Source: Fen731 sp964354265 (GTDB lineage: Bacteria; Actinomycetota; Humimicrobiia; Humimicrobiales; Humimicrobiaceae). Taken from it: 20,013 bases of DNA. Position numbers and translations under genes: made by a program. The stretch lies in the NCBI GenBank assembly GCA_964354265.1, contig CAYGYY010000037.1, positions 1 through 20,013 on the forward strand, given 5' to 3'. Positions 7,775 through 14,959 of this stretch are shown here, piece by piece. The notes under the pieces were generated by a model. The model was not told where the DNA came from, did not search any database, and was given only the letters and a program-made list of their open reading frames with translations. The first letter of the stretch is position 1, and the number at the start of each line of letters is the position of its first letter.

Positions 7775-10088
7775 CCTGCCTGCTTACTTTTTCTGATATT
7801 ATTTTTGATACGCCACTGGACTGCATTGTAACTCCATAAATGTTGTCAGCAATTTCCATCGTTTTTTTCTGATGGGTTATTATGATTACCTGCCTGCCTT
7901 CGGAAAATTTTTTGACAAGCCATGTAAACCTGTTGAGATTCATCTCATCAAGTGATGCGTCTATTTCATCAAAAACATAAAACGGGGAATAATTGGTGGC
8001 AAATATAGAGAAAAGGAATGCTATAGATACAAGCGCTTTTTCTCCCCCTGAAAGCAATGAAAGTGATATCATCTTGTTATTTCCAATATCGACATTCAGT
8101 TCTATGCCATAATCATCGCCGTCACTATCATTCTCTTTTATAAGGTTCATCTCTCCATTGCCTAATGGAAAAAGTGATTTGAAAAACAACCTGAAATTAG
8201 CATTGATTTCTTCAAACTTTGAATTGAACATTTCTTTTATCCTGGAATTGATTTCCTTTATAAGATCTTCAAGCTTTTTTTTGCTATCTTCAAGATCTTC
8301 CCTTTGGGAGTAAAGAAAATCATATCTCTCCCTAACTCTTTTATATTCCATTGTTGCATTAGGGTTAACGCTACCGAAGCTCTTGATTTCATTTTTTAAC
8401 TTCCTGACAACTTTTCTTGACTTTTCAAGGTCTTCAGATGCACTGTAATTCTTGAATACGTAATCAATGGAAAGATTATAATTATCAAGTATTTCTTCCG
8501 TCAGGTTTTTTACACGTTCTTTTATCTGTTCTTTCCTGAAATCCGCCTTAAACAACTCATTATCAATATTCTGCCTGGCAGCTGTAAGATCGCTTATCTT
8601 TCTCAGGAATTCATTAGACCTGGCATTATAACTGTTTATTTCCTGGAGTATTTCATTCAAACTCCCAAGGAGTTTAGTTCTGTATTTTTCTGCATTTTTC
8701 TTTATAAATGCCAGCAGATTATAAAAATTGCTGGCCTGGCTGAACTTTTTTTCGCAGTATTTCCGCAATGTTTCTATATTCTCCAGTTTTTGCATTATTA
8801 CCACGGAATATGGCAGGTTACCATCATTGCTGTTTTCTTCCGATTTATCGATATTTCCATCGGATTCAAGTGTGCCTGATTCTTCAGCTATTAATTCTTT
8901 TAGTACTAAAAACTCTTTCTTCAATATTTCTGCAATCCCTGAAAGAGTACTTAAAAGCAATGGCTCCTTGATTTTCTGCGAGATCTGTAACCCAAGCATG
9001 TCAATATTTTCAGAGATTCTAGTTATCTTTTCCTGTATGATTTTCCTTTTATTTTGAATCTCTTCAGTATTTAAACTCTGTTTTTTTTCAGTATCGATAG
9101 TATTTCTACTTATACTGTCATATTCGGTATTGAACATGTTGCTGAAAGCATTAAAGATTATCCTTTTACTTCCCGATAGATTTAGCAGGCTTTCAATACT
9201 ATTCATAAGACCATTAAATTCTTCTATTTGTGTCCTGAGTTTCTCAAATACGGCCTGCATTTGCTCATGCTGGTTCTCAAAAACTGATTTTTCACTCTCA
9301 ACAGTGAGTATTTGTTCTGACAACAATTTTATTTTTTCATTATCAGAGTCATATTTTTTATTTTCGTTATCCCATTGAGCATTAAGTTCATTTAATTCAT
9401 GTATAAATAATGAGATCTCCTCTTCCTTCAGGTTGTTGAGTATGTCAAAGTAGGCTTGGGCTTTCCTTGATTCTATCTCAAGCGGGTCAAGTGTCCTTTT
9501 AACTTCTGCCATCAAGTCGTTTATTCTATCAATATCATCTTTAATTTTAATAAGCCTGGCTTTGGATTTTTCTCTTCTAAGCTTATGTTTGGCTATTCCC
9601 AGTATCTCATCGATTACCATCTTTCTTTCAACAGGCTTTAGCAGCGCTATGTCATCTATCTGGCCCTGATTGACTACAGTGTATAGGCCTTTACCAATGC
9701 CGCTTTCCGCTGTAATGTCCAGGATATCTATGAGCCTGCATGGAGAAGAATTCAGGAAGTATTCACTTCCACCTTTCTGGAATACCCTTCTTGTAAACTT
9801 TACTTCATTAAATTCAAGCGGTAAAAATTTATCTGTATTATCAAAAAGAAGAGAAACCTCGGCAATTGCATACTCTTCATTTTTATTCCTGAATATGACA
9901 TCTTCCATAGTTGTACCTCTCAAGGATTTGGCGCTTTGTTCCCCCATGACCCATGATATTGCGTCTGCTATGTTGCTTTTACCGCTCCCGTTAGGACCAA
10001 CAATTACGCAAATACCAGGTTCAAATACTAGATGGCTTTTTTTTGCAAATGATTTAAAACCTCTGAGAGTGATGTTCTTTAGGTACAA
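7758..10088 (-). CDS. smc: SMC-type chromosome condensation ATPase, short and apparently hinge-less
   Basis: SMC proteins form long dimers that extrude DNA loops and help segregate chromosomes. Both ATPase half-heads are complete: Walker A GPNGSGKS (31-38), Q-loop VNQGQID (139-145), ABC signature LSGGEKAL (679-686), Walker B YVFDEID (704-710), D-loop ASLDE (711-715) and H739. The segment FGSVNPNATMEYKRVRERYD (571-590) is the usual C-terminal coil-to-head junction. The protein is only 776 residues, against about 1150-1200 in the family. I see no hinge domain and no Rad50-type CxxC hook; the only cysteines are C27, C117 and C445. Coiled-coil arms run about 166-400 and 429-625, and an acidic low-complexity linker (about 402-425) lies between them. 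The start is TTG, because a stop lies two codons upstream; a GGGG stretch lies 12 bases before it. Position rnc-smc-ftsY is that of the normal chromosomal smc. Confidence 0.93.
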   Translation of the reverse strand: MYLKNITLRGFKSFAKKSHLVFEPGICVIVGPNGSGKSNIADAISWVMGEQSAKSLRGTTMEDVIFRNKNEEYAIAEVSLLFDNTDKFLPLEFNEVKFTRRVFQKGGSEYFLNSSPCRLIDILDITAESGIGKGLYTVVNQGQIDDIALLKPVERKMVIDEILGIAKHKLRREKSKARLIKIKDDIDRINDLMAEVKRTLDPLEIESRKAQAYFDILNNLKEEEISLFIHELNELNAQWDNENKKYDSDNEKIKLLSEQILTVESEKSVFENQHEQMQAVFEKLRTQIEEFNGLMNSIESLLNLSGSKRIIFNAFSNMFNTEYDSISRNTIDTEKKQSLNTEEIQNKRKIIQEKITRISENIDMLGLQISQKIKEPLLLSTLSGIAEILKKEFLVLKELIAEESGTLESDGNIDKSEENSNDGNLPYSVVIMQKLENIETLRKYCEKKFSQASNFYNLLAFIKKNAEKYRTKLLGSLNEILQEINSYNARSNEFLRKISDLTAARQNIDNELFKADFRKEQIKERVKNLTEEILDNYNLSIDYVFKNYSASEDLEKSRKVVRKLKNEIKSFGSVNPNATMEYKRVRERYDFLYSQREDLEDSKKKLEDLIKEINSRIKEMFNSKFEEINANFRLFFKSLFPLGNGEMNLIKENDSDGDDYGIELNVDIGNNKMISLSLLSGGEKALVSIAFLFSIFATNYSPFYVFDEIDASLDEMNLNRFTWLVKKFSEGRQVIIITHQKKTMEIADNIYGVTMQSSGVSKIISEKVSRQDAEVN

Positions 10089-10113
10089 TTTTTACAAAAT
10101 CCCCTATTATCAG

Positions 10114-10827
10114 TTAAATATTTAAGTTATAAAGGTTTTTCAGCGCTTCTTTAGCTGCATCCTGTTCTGAATCTTTCTTACTTTTTCCGGAACCCTGTCC
10201 TATTGTTTTATTGTCCAGAATGGCAGCAGAATAAAAAACCTTATCATGGTCCGGACCAATGGATTTTTCGATATTATATTTTACAAGCTTTGAATAATCT
10301 GCCTGGATAATTTCCTGGAGGTATGTTTTATAGTCTGATATTTTTGGACTTTTAGCCTTATCCTCAATAATGTCCTCAAACTTATCCAGGAACCACTGGC
10401 TTATAAAATTAATCCCCTTATCAATATAAAGCGCGCCTATGAATGCTTCAAAAGCATCAGCAAGTATTGATTCTTTATTTCTTCCTTCAGAAAATTCCTC
10501 ATTCTCACTTAATAGTATCTGTTTGTCAATTTTTATATCTCTTGAAAGTTCTGCAAGTATTTTTCTTGAAACAAGTATTGATCTTATTTTTGCAAGCCTG
10601 CCTTCATTAAAAAAACCATAGTTCTTATAAAGATAACTGGTAATAATAAATGAAAGCACGCTATCGCCAAGGAACTCCAGCTGCTCATTGCCTCTGGACT
10701 GGACATTTATCTCTCTTGCAAAAGACCTGTGGGTAAGGCTTTCAATATAAACCTTAAGATTACCCGGATCTATTCCAAGACCTATAAGCCAGTTCTTTAA
10801 CTTTTTTCTTAATAAGCCTTCTTCCAT
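10114..10827 (-). CDS. rnc: Ribonuclease III
   Basis: RNase III cuts double-stranded RNA, including rRNA precursors. The 237-residue protein has the signature NEQLEFLGDS with E48, E51 and D55, and the second catalytic set in ADAFEAFIGALY (D124, E127). A C-terminal double-stranded RNA-binding domain starts near 163 (DYKTYLQEIIQ) and ends GSGKSKKDSEQDAAKEAL. Length is normal. The ATG at 10827 has no clear ribosome binding site. It lies between acpP and smc, a standard order. Confidence 0.97.
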   Translation of the reverse strand: MEEGLLRKKLKNWLIGLGIDPGNLKVYIESLTHRSFAREINVQSRGNEQLEFLGDSVLSFIITSYLYKNYGFFNEGRLAKIRSILVSRKILAELSRDIKIDKQILLSENEEFSEGRNKESILADAFEAFIGALYIDKGINFISQWFLDKFEDIIEDKAKSPKISDYKTYLQEIIQADYSKLVKYNIEKSIGPDHDKVFYSAAILDNKTIGQGSGKSKKDSEQDAAKEALKNLYNLNI

Positions 10828-10893
10828 TAAAAAGACACATCAATCCATCAGAAAAAAATAATAGATTTAATTTATATGAAAATTGATATTTTC

Positions 10894-11130
10894 TTATTTC
10901 TTTGATTGAGATTCAATATAATCCAGCGCATCCTTGACAGTAACGAGTTTCTCGGCCTGCTCATCGCTTATTTCAATACTGAATTTGTCCTCGAAAGACA
11001 TGATGAGCTCTACCAGATCAAGTGAATCCGCACCCAAATCATCAACAAATCTGCTTTCTGCTTTGATGTCTTCTTCTTTTACACCGAGAACATCAACAAG
11101 TATTTCTTTTAGTTTGTCAAAATTTTCCAA
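10894..11130 (-). CDS. acpP: Acyl carrier protein
   Basis: AcpP carries growing fatty acyl chains on a 4'-phosphopantetheine arm. The 78-residue acidic protein has the attachment serine S36 in DDLGADSLDLVELIM. It follows plsX by 20 bp and precedes rnc. The fabD and fabG genes that stand between plsX and acpP in Bacillus are absent here. PlsX draws its acyl groups from acyl-ACP, so the pairing makes functional sense. Confidence 0.98.
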   Translation of the reverse strand: MENFDKLKEILVDVLGVKEEDIKAESRFVDDLGADSLDLVELIMSFEDKFSIEISDEQAEKLVTVKDALDYIESQSKK

Positions 11131-11150
11131 ATTTTCCTCCTTAGGGTTTT

Positions 11151-12170
11151 TTAATTTTGCACTTCATTCTGTATTTTTTTTACTACATCTGCTTTCAAGC
11201 TCTCTGAAGCTACTCTTATAGCGTTTTTAATAGCTTGTGCTTTTGAACTTCCATGTGAAATTATTGACACTCCATCAACACCCAGCAACAGGGCACCGCC
11301 ATATTCTTCATAATCAAATCTTTTTTTCATGCCCTTCAGGTTTTTTTTGACCAGCAGCGCTGATAATTTAGTAAAAATATTACTGGTAAACACATTTTTT
11401 ATCTCTGAAAAAAAGAAGTTTGCCATACCTTCTATTGATTTTAACAGTATGTTTCCTGTAAAGCCATCAGCCACAACAACATCAGCTATTCCATCAAAAA
11501 TATCCCGGCCTTCCACATTGCCGATAAAATTAAGGGATGACCCTTTGAGCAATTTATATCCTTCAGCAACTACTTCAGTTCCCTTCTTTTCTTCTGAACC
11601 TACATTTAAAAGACCTACCCTTGGATTGTTGACCCCCAGGATTTCTTTGCTGTAAACCATACCCATTATAGCAAATTGCTCCAGATAAACAGGTTTTATT
11701 TCAGAATTTGCACCAGAATCTATAAGCACGAATCTTTTATCACCCAGGGGTATTACTGTAGCAATAGCTGGCCTTAATATCCCTTCGACTTTTTTCAGAT
11801 TTATAAGAGAACAAGCCATTACTGCACCGGTATTGCCTGCAGAAATGAAAGCGCAGCTCGAATTTTTTGACGCATATTCAGTTCCTAAAAAAATCGAGGA
11901 GTTTTTTCTGTGTTTAATAACATCAGAAGGAGAATCATCCATACCGATTTCATCTGTAGCATTTATTATCTTTATTCTATTGAAATCAGGCTTGCCATTA
12001 TTGCTTATCTCTTCCTTTAAAAAATCCCTTATTATTTTTTCTTTTCCAAATAATACAATTTCAATATCAAAAATCCTGTATGCAAGTAAAGCGCCCCTTA
12101 TTATTTCTGCTGGAGCAAAATCCCCGCCCATTACATCTATTGCAATTACCGGTCTGGTATTACTGTTCAA
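11151..12170 (-). CDS. plsX: Phosphate acyltransferase PlsX
   Basis: PlsX converts acyl-ACP and phosphate to acyl-phosphate, the donor used by PlsY to begin phospholipid synthesis. The 339-residue protein opens with the family signature AIDVMGGDFAP, and it contains SAGNTGAVMA, GVNNPRVGLLNVG, GNVEGRDIFDG and DGFTGNILLKS. The start is TTG at 12170 with an AGGATGG purine stretch just upstream; the overlapping ATG in that stretch is out of frame and stops after five codons. It begins 14 bp after the DRTGG-domain gene. Confidence 0.97.
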   Translation of the reverse strand: MNSNTRPVIAIDVMGGDFAPAEIIRGALLAYRIFDIEIVLFGKEKIIRDFLKEEISNNGKPDFNRIKIINATDEIGMDDSPSDVIKHRKNSSIFLGTEYASKNSSCAFISAGNTGAVMACSLINLKKVEGILRPAIATVIPLGDKRFVLIDSGANSEIKPVYLEQFAIMGMVYSKEILGVNNPRVGLLNVGSEEKKGTEVVAEGYKLLKGSSLNFIGNVEGRDIFDGIADVVVADGFTGNILLKSIEGMANFFFSEIKNVFTSNIFTKLSALLVKKNLKGMKKRFDYEEYGGALLLGVDGVSIISHGSSKAQAIKNAIRVASESLKADVVKKIQNEVQN

Positions 12171-12184
12171 AAACCATCCTTTTT

Positions 12185-13255
12185 TTAACTTTTAGCAACA
12201 GATAAAATCTCATCCAGGTTAATAAAATCCCGGGTTATCTGCATTATTTTATCAAGTTTTTTAAATTCATGAAAACCCGAATGTCCGAGTATTTCATTTA
12301 ATTTCTCTACTGTAGTCAAAGTATCATATTTAACCAGGACTATGGGTACTCCAAGTTCTTCAGCCCTACCAACAACTATTGTACTGGGAGAGAAATTCCC
12401 TGTAAGAATCAGGCACCTGGTATCAGTTTCAAGCGCAGCAAGTTGTATATCAGCCCTATCTCCGCCCGTAATTACTGCTTTGTCTGTTTTTGTCCTGAAA
12501 AACCTTAAAGCAAGCTCATGACCCATAGCTCCAAGCATAAATGACTCAACAAGCTCATCCTGCTTCTGTAAGGCGGATAATATAGTTCCTTCAAGATGCT
12601 TTGCCATCTCCCTGATGCTAACAGACGATAGTACCTTATCAGATGTTACATAGCCAAATATTTTTATTTTTGTTTTATTCAAGTATGGCAGAATATAGTT
12701 TTCAATATATTCCAGTTCTTCTTTTGGCACACGGTTTATAATTACTCCACCAAATGAATCTTTAAAAAACTCAGAATAATACAATATCTGGTCTATAAGC
12801 TCCTCAGTATATTTGGCAATTACTATAGACTTAGCATTTAAGGCCTTACAAAGCTCCCTGGAAGAAATACCCAGGTGCAATCCATCTTCTATTGAACGAG
12901 CGCCTTCTATAAGTATGATATCCTTATTCTCAGAAATCTTTTTAAATGACTTTTTCACTGCTTTAATATAAGGATTTTCATTCAATGCCCAACTTTCGGT
13001 GATTATCTTTTTCTTAAGCAGGTACGAATAATTTACAGGACTTATATCATAAAGGCTATCATCCAGGCCGAGTAGAATAGAAATATGCTGGGCATCTTCA
13101 TCAAAGACATTATTTTCTACTGATACTGGAAGGGTTATCAGGGGTTTCATATAACCTGTCTTATAACCCTTATTAATAAGCAATTTACTGATGCCAACAC
13201 AAAATGAACTTTTACCTGAAAATGGTTGATTGGAAGTGAACAATAGAGGATTCAT
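12185..13255 (-). CDS. P-loop ATPase with DRTGG domain (phosphotransacetylase N-terminal-like)
   Basis: A 356-residue protein with two parts. Residues 1 to about 205 are a BioD/CobB-like P-loop NTPase: the P-loop is SNQPFSGKSSF (8-18), and IEGAR (116-120) stands where dethiobiotin synthetases have an EGAG motif. Residues about 210-325 are a DRTGG domain, with VITGGDRADIQ (261-271) and ILTGNFSP (283-290). The same two-domain arrangement forms the N-terminal, non-catalytic part of some long phosphotransacetylases, but the Pta catalytic domain is absent here. The function of stand-alone forms is not known to me; nucleotide or metabolite sensing linked to acetyl or acyl metabolism is a guess. GGAGGGAGAT before the ATG is a strong ribosome binding site. 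Location directly before plsX is suggestive but not proof of a lipid role. Confidence 0.85.
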   Translation of the reverse strand: MNPLLFTSNQPFSGKSSFCVGISKLLINKGYKTGYMKPLITLPVSVENNVFDEDAQHISILLGLDDSLYDISPVNYSYLLKKKIITESWALNENPYIKAVKKSFKKISENKDIILIEGARSIEDGLHLGISSRELCKALNAKSIVIAKYTEELIDQILYYSEFFKDSFGGVIINRVPKEELEYIENYILPYLNKTKIKIFGYVTSDKVLSSVSIREMAKHLEGTILSALQKQDELVESFMLGAMGHELALRFFRTKTDKAVITGGDRADIQLAALETDTRCLILTGNFSPSTIVVGRAEELGVPIVLVKYDTLTTVEKLNEILGHSGFHEFKKLDKIMQITRDFINLDEILSVAKS

Positions 13256-13399
13256 ATCTCCCTCCCCCTTTATTCTTTTATACTAATTCTTAATTACCCT
13301 GGTTTCCTGAATTAAAAATCTTGTTCTATATTGATAAAGAATTATTCACTGTTATTGTATATTATATCAGGAAAGACTCAAAACTTGCTGAGAATATTT

Positions 13400-13693
13400 C
13401 TAAGACGGTTCTTTTGATTCGGAAACAGCTACTGTTTCCTTTGGTTTTTGACCTGCTTTAGCTTTTGTCTTGGCTGCTGCCTGGCCTTTTTCTTTTCCTT
13501 TTTCTTTTCCTTTTTCTTTAAATTTGATTATTTCCTTATTATCATAATAACCACATGCAGTACAGACTCTGTGAGCTACTTTTTTAGCCCTGCATCTTGG
13601 GCATTCAACTACTTCAAGTATATTCAATTTATAGCTGTTACGCTTCATGTCCCTTTTTGATTTGGACCGTTTATTTTTTGGAACTGCTGCCAA
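13400..13693 (-). CDS. rpmF: 50S ribosomal protein L32 with a repeat-encoded C-terminal tail
   Basis: L32 is a small large-subunit protein. The first ~60 of 97 residues are a normal L32: MAAVPKNKRSKSKRDMKRNS, then a zinc-binding CPRC (31-34) and CTAC (44-47). The start is TTG with AGGAGGT ideally placed seven bases upstream. After residue 60 comes an unusual tail: three KEKG units, a Lys/Ala-rich stretch, and an end with several acidic and Ser residues. The KEKG units are encoded by three tandem copies of a 12-bp unit. Typical L32 proteins end near residue 60. It has its own promoter in the 188-bp gap upstream. Confidence 0.95.
   Translation of the reverse strand: MAAVPKNKRSKSKRDMKRNSYKLNILEVVECPRCRAKKVAHRVCTACGYYDNKEIIKFKEKGKEKGKEKGQAAAKTKAKAGQKPKETVAVSESKEPS
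13485..13520 (-). repeat. Three tandem 12-bp repeats within rpmF
   Basis: The plus-strand unit CCTTTTTCTTTT occurs three times head to tail at 13485-13496, 13497-13508 and 13509-13520; the last copy has one mismatch. On the coding strand they encode the KEKG repeats of the L32 tail. Because the unit is a multiple of 3, copy-number changes would keep the frame. Confidence 0.9.
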
Positions 13694-13755
13694 GATAAAA
13701 CCTCCTGATATCCCTGTAAAATATTTTATAACTGTTCTAACTTATCAAAAGCATT

Positions 13756-13783
13756 AATATACCATATAAAAATAATTATTCAA
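13756..13783 (-). promoter_or_regulatory. Candidate promoter before rpmF
   Basis: On the minus strand TTGAAT (13783-13778) and TATATT (13761-13756) are 16 bp apart, inside the AT-rich gap between the SepIVA-like gene and rpmF. It would start transcription near 13749, giving a leader of about 55 nt. In such AT-rich DNA chance matches are common, so support is moderate. Confidence 0.4.
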
Positions 13784-13881
13784 TATAAACATAAATTAAA
13801 CCGATCTTCGTAAAATATTAAAAATGAGCAATAAAATAAACATAAAAAATAAATATGAAATAGGTTTGCGCTCTTTATTTG

Positions 13882-14343
13882 TTATTTATTATTAGAAATG
13901 AGCGAGGCTTTGAATTGCTCCCTGCCTTTTTCTACCGCAGAAAGTATCTTATATAAAACTGCTTCAAGACTTGCTAGCTTTTCATCCGCATAATCCTCTG
14001 CCTCCAGCCTTACAGTCCTGGCTTTTGCTTCTGCAATCGATACTATCTCTTCTGCTTTTTTTACAGCGTTTTTCATTATTTCGCTTTCACTTATCATACC
14101 CTCTACTTTTTCCTCGGCATCATGGACTATCCGCATTGACTGCCTTTTTGCTTCTTCAAGCATGTTTTCCCGCTCTTTAACAATCCATCTTGCCTGCTTG
14201 AATTCTTCAGGAATTATATTCTTAAGCTCATCTAAAATATCATAGACCTCATTCTCATTTATAATAAAATTTGTTGAAAAAGGTATTTTCCTGCTTTTTC
14301 CTATTGTCTCTTCCAGTTTTTCTATTAATTCTAGCGCATCCAT
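13882..14343 (-). CDS. SepIVA/DivIVA-like coiled-coil protein
   Basis: A 153-residue, highly charged, mostly helical protein. The N-terminal block (about 14-60; KSRKIPFSTNFIINENEVYD, then ILDELKNIIPEEFKQA) and the C-terminal block (about 121-146; YADEKLASLEAVLYKILSAV then EKGREQF) resemble, from memory, the conserved ends of mycobacterial SepIVA, a septal factor. The central coiled coil (about 57-118, Ala/Glu/Lys-rich) is much shorter than in SepIVA, which has about 245 residues. Relatives are often annotated as ATP synthase subunit B-like, but there is no membrane segment here. It begins 3 bp after the coaD stop, with GGGGTGAT as ribosome binding site. In actinobacteria this family stands next to rpmF, rnc and coaD, which fits. 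A role in septum or cell-envelope organisation is inferred. Confidence 0.75.
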   Translation of the reverse strand: MDALELIEKLEETIGKSRKIPFSTNFIINENEVYDILDELKNIIPEEFKQARWIVKERENMLEEAKRQSMRIVHDAEEKVEGMISESEIMKNAVKKAEEIVSIAEAKARTVRLEAEDYADEKLASLEAVLYKILSAVEKGREQFKASLISNNK

Positions 14344-14346
14344 TTA

Positions 14347-14841
14347 TCACCCCTGTTTTATTTTTTTAAAACTGCCCGCTATATCAGATTCTATCTCCTC
14401 CGGAACCAGCCCCTTTATACAACCATTAAAACTTGCAACTTCTTTAACTGCGCTTGAGCTCAAATAAGCATATTTTGGGTTGGTAACCAGAAACATTGTC
14501 TCTATTTCCGGATTAAGTTTCTTATTGATCTGAGCCATCTGGAATTCATATTCAAAATCTGAAATAGCTCTTAATCCCTTTACAATTACATTTGCTTTTT
14601 CTTTTGCTGCAATATCTATAAGTAAGCCATCAAAAGATATGACTTTTATATTTTTGATATCTTTAAAAACGCGATTTATAAATTCTATCCTTTTCTTTAA
14701 AGAATAAATAGGCTTTTTCCTGTAACTTTTTGAAACAGCTACTATGACAAGGTCAAATATTTTTGAGCATCTTGTAATTACATCTCTGTGTCCCTCAGTT
14801 ATGGGGTCAAATGTACCAGGGCATAGCGCTATCTTTTCCAT
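14347..14841 (-). CDS. coaD: Phosphopantetheine adenylyltransferase
   Basis: CoaD transfers AMP from ATP to 4'-phosphopantetheine, the penultimate step of coenzyme A synthesis. The 164-residue protein carries the nucleotidyltransferase motif GTFDPITEGH (9-18), KGLRAISDFEYEFQMA in the middle, and the late motif YLSSSAVKEVA. The usual Asn of TNGH is Glu here (TEGH). The ATG at 14841 has no clear ribosome binding site; a 118-bp AT-rich gap separates it from rsmD. rsmD-coaD is a very common pair. Confidence 0.97.
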   Translation of the reverse strand: MEKIALCPGTFDPITEGHRDVITRCSKIFDLVIVAVSKSYRKKPIYSLKKRIEFINRVFKDIKNIKVISFDGLLIDIAAKEKANVIVKGLRAISDFEYEFQMAQINKKLNPEIETMFLVTNPKYAYLSSSAVKEVASFNGCIKGLVPEEIESDIAGSFKKIKQG

Positions 14842-14959
14842 AAATAAATAGAATCAATTGATAATAAAAATAACAAAGTTAAAAAACACAAGATAAATAT
14901 TACCGAAATAATATCATTTCAAAAAATAAAAACCACTCAGATTAATATTGTATTAAAAA

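Noticed and set aside
8728..9057. Long plus-strand frames opposite the smc coiled coil, and similar ones opposite plsX, ffh, rnhB and rsmB
   Set aside because: They are antisense shadows of well-supported genes, with low-complexity Ser/Phe/Leu composition and no recognisable motifs.
7758..10088. Reading the short SMC as a Rad50/SbcC protein
   Set aside because: There is no CxxC zinc hook, the N-terminal motif order and the FGSVNPNAT...YDFL junction are SMC-type, and the locus rnc-smc-ftsY is that of smc; no mre11/sbcD is adjacent.
14905..14920. Near-palindrome GAAATAATATCATTTC before coaD
   Set aside because: Imperfect and very AT-rich; no promoter or start codon relation that supports an operator.
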